From Novakomyces olei (lineage: Eukaryota > Ascomycota > Novakomycetes > Novakomycetales > Novakomycetaceae), in NCBI GenBank assembly GCA_016906335.1, contig JADEYG010000012.1, positions 1,116,501-1,180,500 on the forward strand: 64,000 nt of DNA. Reading direction: 5' to 3'. Under the pieces are notes generated by a model. It had not been told where the DNA came from. It made no database searches and saw only the letters and a list, made by a program, of their open reading frames with translations. Shown piece by piece: positions 1 to 9,757 of the stretch (within the stretch, counting starts at the first letter, position 1; the number at the start of each line of letters is the position of its first letter). A program made the position numbers and the translations under genes.

Positions 1-362
1 AATTTGATTATTCTGCCCTCGATCGTGCACAGCTAGATATTACGGAAGCCTTTAGCCGAGGAAAGATGGAAGTGGCCCGCATCACAGAGCAGAATGAGAC
101 TCTACGTGAGGAAAATACAGATCTAAAACTGCGACTTAACTCTGTTCCGGACGAATTGGAACAAAAGTATAAAGGCCAACTGGCAGAATCAGCAGAGCAA
201 CGAGAGGCAGCTCTAGCAGATAAAACTGTACTTGAACTGCAGCTTGCTGGCATGGAGCAAGATCTGATAAGAGTAAAAATGGACTATGCTAACTTAAACG
301 ATACCCATGCGAAATTGGTTCATCGATGGCAAGATCTGCGGCGGCATATCGAGACGGACTGA
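1..362 (+). CDS. Atg16-like autophagy coiled-coil protein, 3' end (partial)
   Basis: The reading frame is open from base 3 to a TGA at 360-362, so only about 119 C-terminal residues are present and the start lies outside the window. The visible part is one long, charged, heptad-rich coiled coil with almost no proline. Its last 40 residues (ELQLAGMEQDLIRVK, then KLVHRWQDLRRHI) resemble the end of the Atg16 coiled coil, where a conserved LV-RW motif closes the helix. In the family, Atg16 dimerises through this helix and brings Atg12-Atg5 to the phagophore to promote Atg8 lipidation. No WD40 domain follows, as in yeast-type Atg16. Another coiled-coil protein remains possible because the match rests on a short region. 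Confidence 0.55.
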   Translation, partial: FDYSALDRAQLDITEAFSRGKMEVARITEQNETLREENTDLKLRLNSVPDELEQKYKGQLAESAEQREAALADKTVLELQLAGMEQDLIRVKMDYANLNDTHAKLVHRWQDLRRHIETD

Positions 363-1144
363 TACAATAGAAGTAGTTTTCATTTTCGTTTTATCTTTTT
401 TTTCTAGCTTAGAGTTGATATATATATATTTTTTATCGTACAATTCAATTCAGTTTGTACGTGTTTTATATTATTTTCTTTGTAATCTTGTATCAAGGCA
501 ATACGGAACAATCTTTGAGCGGCCACTGACCAACACGATAATATTAATACGAAGTACTTTTCAATAATTAAAAGCATTTGTGTGTCGTGTCTTGTATTTG
601 AATGGAGTTGTTCGTACAAGACTTTTAGGAGTAGTAGCATTTCGAGAAGCACTTGTTTTTAAATGTGCTACTTTACTGAAAGCGAGAAGAACACTTTAAT
701 GTGCTTGCACATCGCGATTAGACGCAGAAAATTTACAATATCCACCCCACGAATCAATCCTAAAATAGTCTAAAATACATGACTTTGCGTTTATCTGCAT
801 GAATGTATTTATCTATTTGTTCTTTATTCGAAATCAGCCTTCTTGACTGCCCAATCTACTCGGTCTAACGAAAAAAAAAAAAAAAAAAGCCAATTATTTA
901 TTTACTGCTATGAAAATCGGTAATTAAATTAAAATGTTAAATTTTTAATTTTTGACGCGTTATAGTCTACCCGTCGTAATTTCAGGCATGATTGCAATCA
1001 TGGATCAATAAAAACAAAGGATAACATTTCGGCTTTTATTAGGGTTAGGGTTTTCTTATCTCGATAACGATTACCGTGTTTCAAGATCCGACTTTACATT
1101 CGCGCCGGAACCAGCCCGCGTTGCCGTCGACACGTGTCCGACCA
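363..1144. other. Intergenic region with telobox
   Basis: No convincing gene. It holds the 3' flank of the Atg16-like gene, a poly-A run near 870-888, AT-rich sequence, and a double TTAGGG motif at 1039-1054 that lies about 90 bp before the next start codon. Confidence 0.6.
1039..1054 (+). promoter_or_regulatory. Telobox-like motif
   Basis: Reads TTAGGGTTAGGGTTTT, two telomere-type units, 90 bp upstream of the gamma-glutamylcyclotransferase-like start. In other fungi such boxes are bound by Myb-type factors (Tbf1/Teb1 family). Function here is inferred from position only. Confidence 0.45.
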
Positions 1145-1679
1145 ATGGCTCAGACAAACTGGTAGATTACCATAATTCTACAGTCATGTGCTTACAAAAC
1201 CCAGTTTATTCTTTTACGGCACATTGATGCACCCCGGGATTCTTGGTCGCGTAGTGCAGCACAACGGAAATGTTACAGTCCGCAGTGCAATCTTACAAGA
1301 TCACGTGCGACACCGAATACGAGGAGCAGACTATCCCGGCGTAGTGCCTCAATCAGACGGTAGAGTAAAAGGCACTTTGGCCTGTGGACTGGACGATTTT
1401 CAAATACAGCGATTAGACGCGTTTGAGGGCGACGAATACGAGCGGAGGGCCGTGAGTGTCGAATTGGAGGACGGCAAGACAGCAGAGTGTCAAGTGTATA
1501 TTTATATTCGAGGCCAAGAGACATTGGACCCCGTAGAGTGGGATTTTGAAGAGTTTGTGCGGGATAAACTGGGTAACTGGATCGGTAACGCTGATCAGTA
1601 TGCCGACGTGGATAAAGTGACAAACGGGGATGGCATTGATCCTACCGGCGGCCGGGCGAATTTGTTAGGAGATTGTTGA
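1145..1679 (+). CDS. Gamma-glutamylcyclotransferase-like (AIG2-type) protein
   Basis: The product is about 170 residues, the usual size for the AIG2/GGCT-like fold, and carries the diagnostic FFYGTLMHP substrate-loop motif near its start, then a DAFEGDEYERR segment with the acidic residues typical of the active-site region. Fungal members are thought to act on gamma-glutamyl or epsilon-lysyl amines; the exact substrate is unknown. The long frame has no ATG before the motif and an in-frame stop at 1173. The only upstream ATG (1145) joins in frame if bases 1162-1183 are removed as a GT-AG intron, giving exons 1145-1161 and 1184-1679. That intron would be only 22 nt, so the 5' end is less certain than the domain call. 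A telobox lies upstream. Confidence 0.75.
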
Positions 1680-1696
1680 TAGAGCTGATTGTCTGT

Positions 1697-1740
1697 AAAT
1701 AGTAAATAGTAAATCGTAAATAGTAAATAGTAAATAATAA
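1697..1740. repeat. 7-bp tandem repeat (agtaaat-like)
   Basis: About six imperfect copies of a heptamer of the type AGTAAAT follow the stop codon of the AIG2-like gene, in its likely 3' UTR. It grades into AT-rich sequence. No function is evident. Confidence 0.7.
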
Positions 1741-1904
1741 TTAATCAATAATAAACAGTTTATTTATTTATTAATTTAATTAAACCTAATTTTACCACAG
1801 TACTACGCCTAAAAATGTATCCGACGCACACAAAAACTTTAGAAATACACGCTTAATTACCGCAAACTCCCTGGTCTTTACATACCTACTATTCATTATA
1901 CTAT

Positions 1905-3494
1905 CTACTCCTCGTGGTACTTTCCCAGTCTGTCACACCACCTCTCTGCTCGCTGCAATGTATCGCCCACAATCACGGTAACACCCTCTAGCATCATCAA
2001 ACTCTCCTGAGCCAATTTAGAGACCCTAGAGATCGCGATTGCATTCCCGTCTTCAGAAGAGGAGGTGTTATTATTATTGAAATTGTTAGAACTCGTGTTA
2101 TTGCCCTCTGCTTCTTCAGCAACTGCTCTTTGCTGCCACCGAGAAGGAAGCGCTAAAATGTACTCTCTCACATGAGATCGAGCAGGTTCCGGTAGAGAGC
2201 CTGCGGTATAGGTAGAAACAATGTCTACCACACTGCGAATAGTTTTCACCATATCCGCGCGGATCTCAGAGAGTCGAACAGCTATGTCGACTACGACATT
2301 GTCCCGCTGACGAGATCGATGTTGCTCTTCTTGTTGATTCAACATGGCCCCCAAAGCGTTCAGCAGAGCAGCAATATTGCCATTAGCCCACTGCAGCCAG
2401 TGTAGGGCGTACCGCAGGGACTTCAAAGATTCTTCAGACATTGCTATGCCAAAGGAGCCGGCTCCGGCTAGCACATTGTGCCACCGTGAGGGGGCAACTA
2501 GTTGACCATCTTCGCGGGTAAAGCGACGTTCAATCTGGGAAATCAGTATGGGATGAATAAAAAGAATAGATAAATAGATAAAAATATATTAAAAAAAAAA
2601 TAAAACCCTTGGTAGAGAGAACAGTGTTGTAAGGAGATCTTGGCCTCAAAAATATAAGGGTCTAGATAAAATTGATCGTGTAAATAAATGGAAGCAAAAC
2701 AGAGAAACTCAATAACGGGAGCCAAAACGATAAATCACAATCATGGTCTGCTTCTCACACCATAATGGCAGAGACGTTGACTCTTCATGCCTCAAAGGAG
2801 GGATGAAAAATGAAGAAGAAAAAAAACGATCAGCAAAGATTACCTTATCAAGCTGTCTGCAAGCAAAAGAGTCAAATGGCTCAAACCGTTTCACCATCGG
2901 CCTTGCCATAGTCTCCATCACTTGAGCACCGTACCGAAACCCTCTAGAATAAGATTTCCCATTCTCGTAAGCTTGAAGAGCAGAATTGAAGAAAGGATAA
3001 TGCGACACACGGTCAAGAAACTGTGGCTGCCCGTCTGCGATTAGAGTTAGCATTAGAATATTGCTCAAAGTTTTGTTTATTTTAATATAGTATTCATTGC
3101 CATATTATTATTCGTCATCTATTGCCAGCAGCACCCCATTCTTTCCCACTAGTTTTCTTTTACTTTTCAATTCATATAGCAAATTTTTCTCTCTTAACGT
3201 TTCGGGTCCCTTTGGTTTCTTACCTCGACGCAACGTCTCGAGTGCCTCTGCTGCGAGACGTACATTTTCGGCTTCAGCAGAATTTGGCTCTGTCTCCATC
3301 TCAGAGTCCATCAAGCCTGCATTTTGCTGTGGAAAAGCTGCCGCTGCTTCTGATTCAGCAGCTGCAGCGCGCGCGAGAATCTGCATATGTTCTCCGTTGC
3401 CGTCATTTTCTGCTACTAACGATTGTATCGTCAGCACATGAGCTCCCGATCGCGGCGCGGACGTGGCCGTCGCCGAGCCAATAGAGGCGCTCAT
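1905..3494 (-). CDS. OPI1: Opi1-family transcriptional regulator
   Basis: Three exons (3494-3224, 3034-2844, 2534-1905) splice in frame into 363 residues; the introns are 189 and 309 nt with GTAAG/GTAAT donors. The family signatures appear in order: VRLAAEALETLRR near residue 85, YPFFNSALQAYENGK, FACRQLDK, AMSEESLKSLRYALHWLQWAN, YILALPSRW, and a C-terminal amphipathic segment (MLEGVTVIVGDTLQRAE). In yeast Opi1 is held at the ER by phosphatidic acid and Scs2; when released it enters the nucleus and represses phospholipid-synthesis genes such as INO1 through Ino2. No clear FFAT motif or leucine zipper stands out here, so the tethering mode may differ. An Asn/Ser-rich linker (NNTSSNNFNNNN) precedes the C-terminal helix. 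Family assignment is firm; the target genes are inferred. Confidence 0.9.
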
Positions 3495-3607
3495 CAAGCA
3501 CTACTTGTTTAAGCGCAGTTTTATTTGACTTGACGACTCTTTAGCGCCGTTGAGAGACTGCAATAGTCATTGATCGGTTAGTGAAAACGGCAATTCATGT
3601 GATTATG

Positions 3608-4008
3608 TTATTTATTGCCTCGATTTAAAGCGTAGAAAATAAAACGCAGAGTTATATATAAGCGCTGGAGAAATATGATAAAAATACGGTACACCAGGAT
3701 CGCCTATATAAATTTAAAGTAAGAAAAGGGCAATGCTGCAGGCTTTTTATTGCGGCTTTTTAATGCGGTAATTTTAAGCTGCAGTCCGGATTTTATACGT
3801 TTTATATTATAGTAAATTCATTACGTACCGCATTCGGAGGGCGACTATTGATTGTGTCTGCTGTCTCGTCCAAATCGTCTACAAAGTTTGGCGCTAAATC
3901 ACGCACGCGTACTGTTGATGTACCATTTTGCCTCAATATTACATCGTTAGACTATGGATATACTAACTTTCTTTTTTGCGCTGCCGATAGTCCCGCACTG
4001 CTGTCCAT
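3608..4008 (-). CDS. Hidden three-exon gene for a small C-terminally anchored membrane protein
   Basis: Not visible as one ORF. Exons 4008-3968, 3931-3829 and 3703-3608 join in frame into 79 residues. The first intron is 36 nt (GTTAGT donor, CTAAC branch, GAG acceptor); the second is 125 nt (GTACGT donor, ATATAG acceptor). The product starts MDSSAGLSAAQKRK, has an acidic middle (LAPNFVDDLDE) and ends in two closely spaced hydrophobic stretches (ILVYRIFIIFLQRLY, LRFIFYAL) before a basic tail, like a tail-anchored or hairpin membrane protein. The total exon length divides by three and each junction has good splice signals. I do not recognise the family. It lies 113 bp upstream of OPI1 on the same strand and head-to-head with the next gene. 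Confidence 0.45.
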
Positions 4009-4054
4009 AATATTGCAATCTTGTCGTACCTAAAAACTGACAGCAAACTAATTT

Positions 4055-4103
4055 TCTAATAAATATAATAAATATAATAAATATAATAAATATAATAAAT
4101 AAT
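4055..4103. repeat. 9-bp AT-rich tandem repeat
   Basis: About five copies of AAATATAAT stand just upstream of the mitochondrial protein gene, inside a short divergent promoter. Slippage-prone low-complexity DNA. Confidence 0.7.
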
Positions 4104-4185
4104 CTCTAATAATTTTCTACTATAATAATTTCGCTATATAATTATAATCACAGGCACGACAAACTGCTCCGGCAAAGTAACACCA

Positions 4186-5850
4186 ATGGTCAGCCTGCGC
4201 AGTGTGCGCGCGGCCACACTTTGCTGGCGGTGTGTGCCGCGCGTCAAATTTCAGCCTAAATCGGCCTGCTCCAATATGGCACCTTTAAAGTCTGCATTTT
4301 ACCGTTTTTCTTCCACCACGGACGTACCTGAACGGCAACAAGAAAAAAGCGCAAATGGCATTTTAACAGAAACGCAATTAGCATCGATACTACGAGTCGC
4401 CGGCGACTCGTATTACGGAAGGCAATTGCAATTGTTCAATCAGAATGGCACACGGAAAATTTTATTTTCAAGGCCAAATGCTCAAGACACTACGATCCAC
4501 GACGTTGTCACTGCACTTATATTGGATCCATTCACGTCGGATACGAGTGCAGCAGAGAAAGTACGGCAGAGACTCCAGTTTGCCGAATCTAAATCCCACA
4601 TTTTCGATACGCTTATAGTTAGATGGGGCCCAGTAGCGGAACTGAAAACCCATATCGACGGACACCCAACGCTGGAGCTGCCGATACCTTTTCTACGGGA
4701 CATTGAGCTACACGAACAGTTTCAGGGCGCAGTTTCCGGAGAAGAATTCGTTCTGTCGAGTGCAGAGTACACGCTGAATATTGTTGCTTGTGCTAATGTG
4801 GCTTCAGCTTTGCAAGTGTACCGGGAAAAGCCGAAAAACTATCTCGTTCTGGCCAACCTGCCCTCTGCATTTCACGCTCAGCCGGCGCTAGTGCCAAGCA
4901 CAAATTTTGTCCTGGTAGAACCAGCCGCTGCTGTTGAGGCAGTGGAAACACTGAGGCAATCGCCAGGGCGAGTAAGGGTTTACGAAGAGCTTTGGGACAA
5001 TAGTAAAATGGCGATTGTGCGCCAGGCAGTCATAGCCAGTAGCACAGTCCAGTTCAATCGGTTTTTAACCGCTTTACAAAGGTGGATAGTACAGAATGCG
5101 CCGTCACGGTCTGCTTTAAAGGCACAGGAGCATGTTGTTGATATACGAACACGACAGATTGTGAATCTGCGAGATTCAGGGTCAAGGGAATTGGAAGCGC
5201 TGGAGCAAGAGTTCCCCGCTCTATGGGTAACCCTGTCCCCATTGCAGTTGTATTTCAAGGCAGACGATGTATCCGTCGTGCTGGTACAATTTCTAAAAAA
5301 TTATTTAAAGAGTACAGAGCGCGCTATTATCTTTCGCGATGGCTTTTTAAGCGCTGAACAAAAAGACCAGCGCCCCGTTGATTGGACATCTTCACATGTC
5401 GCCGATTCACGTGACCGGCTTGAGAGTGTACTGGTGCCGGCAATGCATAGGGAATCACAGAATTTACTTGTTCGTGCTCTCTCTATACAGGCAGCCTCTG
5501 TCCTGGCCACTGCAGCGTCATACTACTTTTTGGACACGCCTATATACAGTGCTGGTGCCATTGCTGCCCTTGGCGTTGCCGGCGGGATTTGGTATTTGCA
5601 ACGATACTGGCGACAAGCACAGGGCATGTTTGAGGCTGCTGTCAGGCGAGAAGGCCGGCGTGTAGTCCAACACATCGCCTACTTGATGTATGAGGGCATG
5701 CGTGTCCCTGCTGGAGCCGTGGGAGTTTATGATCAGATGAAGATTAGTGTTCGTGACCGGGTTGACGCGGCAACCGTTGTCGACAAAGCGCAGGGAGACC
5801 TTACGCGGAGGATAAAGGCCGAGCCTCGTACGGACGATACCGTAGTGTAG
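4186..5850 (+). CDS. Mitochondrial membrane protein, Mmc1-like
   Basis: A single exon of 554 residues. The first about 45 residues are rich in Arg, Ser and Ala with no acidic residue, a likely matrix-targeting presequence. The bulk is soluble-looking. Near residues 428-470 there are two adjacent hydrophobic segments (ASVLATAASYYF and AGAIAALGVAGGIWYL) followed by a basic stretch (QRYWRQAQG), then a soluble tail. A C-terminal pair of membrane segments before a W/R-rich loop is the layout I associate with fungal Mmc1-type mitochondrial proteins, whose biochemical role is poorly defined. No catalytic motif is visible. Mitochondrial inner-membrane location is inferred from the presequence and the hairpin. 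The family name is tentative. Confidence 0.45.
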   Translation: MVSLRSVRAATLCWRCVPRVKFQPKSACSNMAPLKSAFYRFSSTTDVPERQQEKSANGILTETQLASILRVAGDSYYGRQLQLFNQNGTRKILFSRPNAQDTTIHDVVTALILDPFTSDTSAAEKVRQRLQFAESKSHIFDTLIVRWGPVAELKTHIDGHPTLELPIPFLRDIELHEQFQGAVSGEEFVLSSAEYTLNIVACANVASALQVYREKPKNYLVLANLPSAFHAQPALVPSTNFVLVEPAAAVEAVETLRQSPGRVRVYEELWDNSKMAIVRQAVIASSTVQFNRFLTALQRWIVQNAPSRSALKAQEHVVDIRTRQIVNLRDSGSRELEALEQEFPALWVTLSPLQLYFKADDVSVVLVQFLKNYLKSTERAIIFRDGFLSAEQKDQRPVDWTSSHVADSRDRLESVLVPAMHRESQNLLVRALSIQAASVLATAASYYFLDTPIYSAGAIAALGVAGGIWYLQRYWRQAQGMFEAAVRREGRRVVQHIAYLMYEGMRVPAGAVGVYDQMKISVRDRVDAATVVDKAQGDLTRRIKAEPRTDDTVV

Positions 5851-6568
5851 AAAGCTGATTATATATAATAAAAAATGCATAGAACACTTGCACGCAACTA
5901 AATTTACCTGTGCCTAAGCAGCAATCTTAAATAGCTGTCGTATATACATAACGTAGATTCTCAGCACCGTCGGCGCGTCTTTGCTTAATCAATATTCTGT
6001 TAATAGATTAGAGTCTCTCTAAATTGTGCTGTAAATGCTTCTCAAGGAGGTGATTGCCGGACGTTTCACGTGCTACACTCAAAGAAATTACCATCCCCCC
6101 AAACTCAGACTATTCTTTTCTTTCGAAACTCTAAACAAACAAATTGGTTAAAAGCGTTCTATTCTTCATTGAATGATTTTGTGTCGTATAAGCCGCGTGT
6201 GCATATACAAATGCTCAGAATCTATTTAACAATATTTACATTAATAATTTTAACATAATTAATAATTAATAATTAATAATTAATAATTAATAACGGATCA
6301 TTATATTATATTATATTATATTATAATGTTATATTATAATAAAACAAAAATAAAATAAAATAAAACAAAATGTGATAAAACATCTTGTACTATACGATCC
6401 CACTTTCTAGCGTGGGAGACGCGGTCGATTAACATTACTCGAAATCGACTAGTTCCGCGTGATTCGGCGCTAATATTGATACGTCATTGATTACAAATAT
6501 ACCGCTGCCGAGAGATTATAAGAGCCATAGTCGTCAAAATCATAGTGTATCAATCCATCAACAGAGCA
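5851..6568. other. AT-rich intergenic region with simple repeats
   Basis: No supported gene. It holds AT-rich tandem repeats at about 6250-6345 (TTAATAA and ATATT units). The remainder is the 3' flank of the mitochondrial gene and the promoter of the next gene. Confidence 0.6.
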
Positions 6569-7630
6569 ATGTACGCAATTTCAGACTTGTTTTCTGTCAA
6601 AGACCTTGTCGTGGTCATTTCAGGCGCTGGATCAGGCCTCGGCGCTATTATTGCCCATGCGTTGGATGTAAGGCCTTTTGCTATTCAAAGACATACGTTT
6701 TATCGCGGAGCGAATAAACGCATTTATTTCAATTATTATTTGTTTCAATACTTTTTCCCGTGCGTTTTCAGTATTTGGTTAATTGTAAAATCTGGTATCA
6801 CGGTCCGTTTTTTATTGATTATTTAATATTCGGTCAAATGATTAATCGTACAGCAAAATGGCGCTAAAGCAGTGTACATTCTCGGCCGTCGGGAAGACGC
6901 CCTTGAGCGGACGTTGAAAGGCGGTAAAAACGGATCGATCAAGGCGATTGTGGCAGATGTCACGTCGAGTGAATCGCTTAAAAAAGCGGCGGACAAGGTA
7001 CGTGAAGAGCAAGGATACGTGGATGCTTTACTAGCGAATTCCGGGGTAATTGGTCCCAATACGAGCACGCTTTTTGCAAACGGCCGTGTCCCAGAAATTT
7101 CTGAGCTGCAGAACGTTTTCTTCAATGTGCTACAAGAAGATTTTAATCAAGCTTTCCGAGTAAATGTTACTGGAGCATTTTACACGGCAATGGCTTTTCT
7201 CGATCTTTTGGACGCCTCTAATAAACGCGACAAGACTCATCCTCGCAGTCAAATTATTGTGACATCGTCAATTGCTGGATTTTCACGAGTTCCAGCTGCC
7301 GGCTTGGCTTACAGCTTAAGCAAAGCGGCGGCCACTCACATGGTCAAAGTCCTTTCTTCTATTCTGGGGCCCTATAAAGTACGTTGCAATGGAATTGCTC
7401 CAGGCCTCTATCCCAGCGAAATGACAGCTGATATGGGTCCAATGAAGGAGCGTAATCCACGCCTAGAAGGGGGCCTGCCAGCTAAGATTTGCCCGTTAGA
7501 GAGAAGTGGAACAGAGCAAGATATGGCTGGTACTGCACTTTATTTGCTCAGCACCGCTGGCTCGTATTGCAATGGTACTATTGCACTTACGGATGGTGGC
7601 CGTACCGGTGCCTTGCCGTCGACTTATTAG
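6569..7630 (+). CDS. Short-chain dehydrogenase/reductase (SDR)
   Basis: Two exons (6569-6667 and 6854-7630) separated by a 186-nt GTAAGG...CAG intron give 291 residues. Exon 1 carries the Rossmann dinucleotide motif GAGSGLG at residues 19-25. Exon 2 carries the NSG motif that replaces the usual NAG, the catalytic Ser region (VTSSIAGF), and Tyr186/Lys190 in YSLSK. The segment NGIAPGLYPSEMT fits the substrate and cofactor loop of classical fungal SDRs, which reduce or oxidise carbonyl/alcohol groups with NAD(P). Substrate cannot be inferred. There is no targeting signal, so it is probably cytosolic. The splice is well supported because only the joined product has both the cofactor motif and the strand that follows it (AKAVYILGRR). 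Confidence 0.88.
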
Positions 7631-7708
7631 GCGCAAATGTATGGTTTAAACTGACGTAGAACGGTTGATGATATTAAGATTTGCAGAGCTTAGAAGACTA
7701 TTAAATTG

Positions 7709-7718
7709 ATTAGGGTTT
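7709..7718 (+). promoter_or_regulatory. Short telobox-like motif
   Basis: ATTAGGGTTT, a single telomere-type unit, lies 160 bp upstream of the orphan gene start at 7879. Listed because similar motifs recur near other starts in the window; chance is possible for so short a site. Confidence 0.3.
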
Positions 7719-7878
7719 CGACTAGTCAGTTAGCAGCCAAGTGCAACAATATTTGTGTATTTATTGTGTATTTATTGTGTATTGTCTATTATTGTCTATT
7801 ATTGTCTATATACACGGCCCCCGTGATAATATCTTTGAGGATAATAATAGCAGAATAAATCGGAATCGTCCCCCGCCA

Positions 7879-8372
7879 ATGGACTTGGCGCAGATCCCAT
7901 TGGCAAAGTCACCAGCGGTGATACTGCCGCAGGCGGTAACTCTTCCATACTCGTTTGTACAGCTGCCGCTGTCAGTAGAAGCTCTTGTAAGAACCCCTCT
8001 GCCCGCCACAGCATTATTAACCGTCAGCCAGCGACAGCAGTGCCGGACGTGGAGACACTGACATCACAGTCAGCGGCAAAACTAAAAGCGCTCCGAGATA
8101 CGCGGCAGCAGAGCGTTAATGCGATTGCCTTGTTTCAGCAGAAATGTAAAGAGCGGAGGCATATTCGTGCAGTGACGATTGCACCAGGCTACCTCGACAG
8201 CGGACAGCATATATTAACACCAACGGCTGCTGCTTCTATGAGGACGCGTACGGAAAATGCTGCAGCCGATACAGACACTTTGGTGGGCAGTGGAGCCGCC
8301 CTGCACGATGAAGAGCCGCACGTGACTGAAGTAGACCGCGCTTTTTCCCGGTTTATGGTGCGCGAAGGGTAA
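7879..8372 (+). CDS. Orphan protein with conserved-looking IAPGYL motif
   Basis: Two exons (7879-7986, 8028-8372) flank a 41-nt intron with GTAAGA donor, TATTAAC branch and CAG acceptor; the spliced product is 150 residues. I do not recognise it. The middle (KLKALRDTRQQSVNAIALFQ) is a probable amphipathic helix. It is followed by a basic patch (KERRHIR), the short motif TIAPGYL and an ILTPT site that looks like a proline-directed phosphorylation target. The C-terminal third is acidic and probably disordered, ending FSRFMVREG. It has no signal peptide or membrane segment. The unspliced frame stops early, which supports the intron. A 14-bp minisatellite begins just after the stop codon. Confidence 0.6.
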
Positions 8373-8376
8373 CCGC

Positions 8377-8582
8377 CTTTTACTATAGGGCTTTGACTAT
8401 ATGGCTTTGACTATATGGCTTTTACTATATGGCTTTTACTATATGGCTTTGACTATATGGCTTTGACTATATGGCTTTGACTATATGGCTTTGACTACAT
8501 GGCTTTGACTACATGGCTTTGACTACATGGCTTTGCCTATAGACTTTACCTATAGACTTTGACTATAGACCTTGACTATATG
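8377..8582. repeat. 14-bp minisatellite
   Basis: About 14.7 tandem copies of a unit like CTTTGACTATATGG, beginning four bases after a stop codon and decaying toward the 3' side into CTATAGACTTTGA variants. The copies differ by G/T and TAT/CAT changes in blocks, the pattern left by unequal exchange or slippage. It lies between two genes on the same strand. Confidence 0.9.
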
Positions 8583-8871
8583 ATTGCTAAATATTGTCTA
8601 TTACTCTGCACCGCTGCCGAGGGACACTTGGGAAAATTAGTCTGGGCCTCCGAAACGGCCGCCACGTGAATGGGCATTTGCCCATAGTGGATACACCAAA
8701 TTGTATAAAACTATAAAATAAAAAATTGTAAAATGATAAGATTGCAAAATGATAAGATTGTAAAAGATTATAATTATGATATTATAAAACAGTACAAGAC
8801 TAAATAAATTAAAAATAGGTATATAGAGAGATTTATTTTTGTCGCCCACCGTCTCCAGAACTAAAGACAAA

Positions 8872-9344
8872 ATGCCTCGTCAGGGTGAGGCTTCCGTTAT
8901 TGAAGCTGTGATTATATGTCTCGCGGCGCTCGTGTTTCCGCCGCTCGCGGGTAAGTTGTGATTGCCGATTTGATTACTCTAACAGCCGCAGTCGGAATCA
9001 CGGACGGATGTGGTGGGCACATGGCGCTAAACATACTTTTGTGTTTTTTGTTCTTTTTCCCGGCAACGTGCCACGCTCTTTACCTCGCGTACCGATACTA
9101 CAAGCGCAAGGAAGTTGAAGAAGCCGCTTATGATTACCCGGGGCCCTACCACGGACCTTACCAGGGGTCTTACCAGGGGCCTTACCCAGGACCGCACCAT
9201 GGGCCTTACCAGGGGCCTTACCAGGAGCAGCCGGTAAACCAGGCCCAGTACCAGGAGCCGCCGGCTGCTAATAACGCACCCTTTGCCGTGGCGAATAGTG
9301 GATCCTCGGGCCCGGCTGATTATGGTGCTACAAAGGGACAGTAA
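8872..9344 (+). CDS. Pmp3/UPF0057 plasma-membrane proteolipid with long Pro/Gly/Tyr tail
   Basis: Two exons (8872-8950, 8986-9344) flank a 35-nt intron (GTAAGT donor, CTAACAG end) and give 145 residues. The first about 60 residues are a classical Pmp3 domain: helix 1 (VIICLAALVFPPLAA), the DGCGGH loop, then helix 2 (ALNILLCFLFFFPATCHALYL). In yeast Pmp3 helps control membrane potential and cation tolerance. Core Pmp3 proteins are only about 55 residues; this one belongs to the longer fungal type with a cytosolic tail. Here the tail is a run of about eight imperfect PYQG/PGPYHG units followed by a QEP-rich stretch. Tail function is unknown. The splice is decisive because helix 1 and helix 2 lie in different exons. 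Confidence 0.9.
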
Positions 9345-9757
9345 ATTGGACTCGCCTCGTTTTACGAATCACGAATATCTATTGCATTACGTCTCTTATT
9401 CACCCTGGTTGGCTCTTTTCATTTCTTTTTTACTGGCGTTGTTTACCTATCTGGCAGTTAGCATTTGATGCATTTCATACTGCGTGTTGGTTATATGTCT
9501 TGGAGTGGCGGTTGTTGTTTTTTTTATTTTAATTTGGGTTTAGGTCTAGGTTTAGGTTTATTCATTTATTGTTTATTTTTAAAATTTAAAACAAGATGCT
9601 TAAGATTATTACAGTAATTAAAACAAGTGTCAGACCTACAGTACTTTAATAAAGTGTTTAAAAGTGTGAAAACGTACAATCAATATCGTCATAAAATGCT
9701 GGTATTACACTGAAGGGATTACCCTATCACTAGTTCTATCACAGTCACCTGTTTCTA
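9345..9757. other. Convergent 3' intergenic region
   Basis: Lies between the ends of PMP3 (plus) and the scramblase gene (minus). It is T-rich and includes a degenerate telomere-like stretch at about 9537-9560 (GGTTTAGG repeated). No gene seen. Confidence 0.6.

Noticed and set aside
6044-6054. AAGGAGGTGAT, a match to a bacterial ribosome-binding site
   Set aside because: The window is eukaryotic, no start codon with a long frame follows at the right distance, and one such match is expected by chance.
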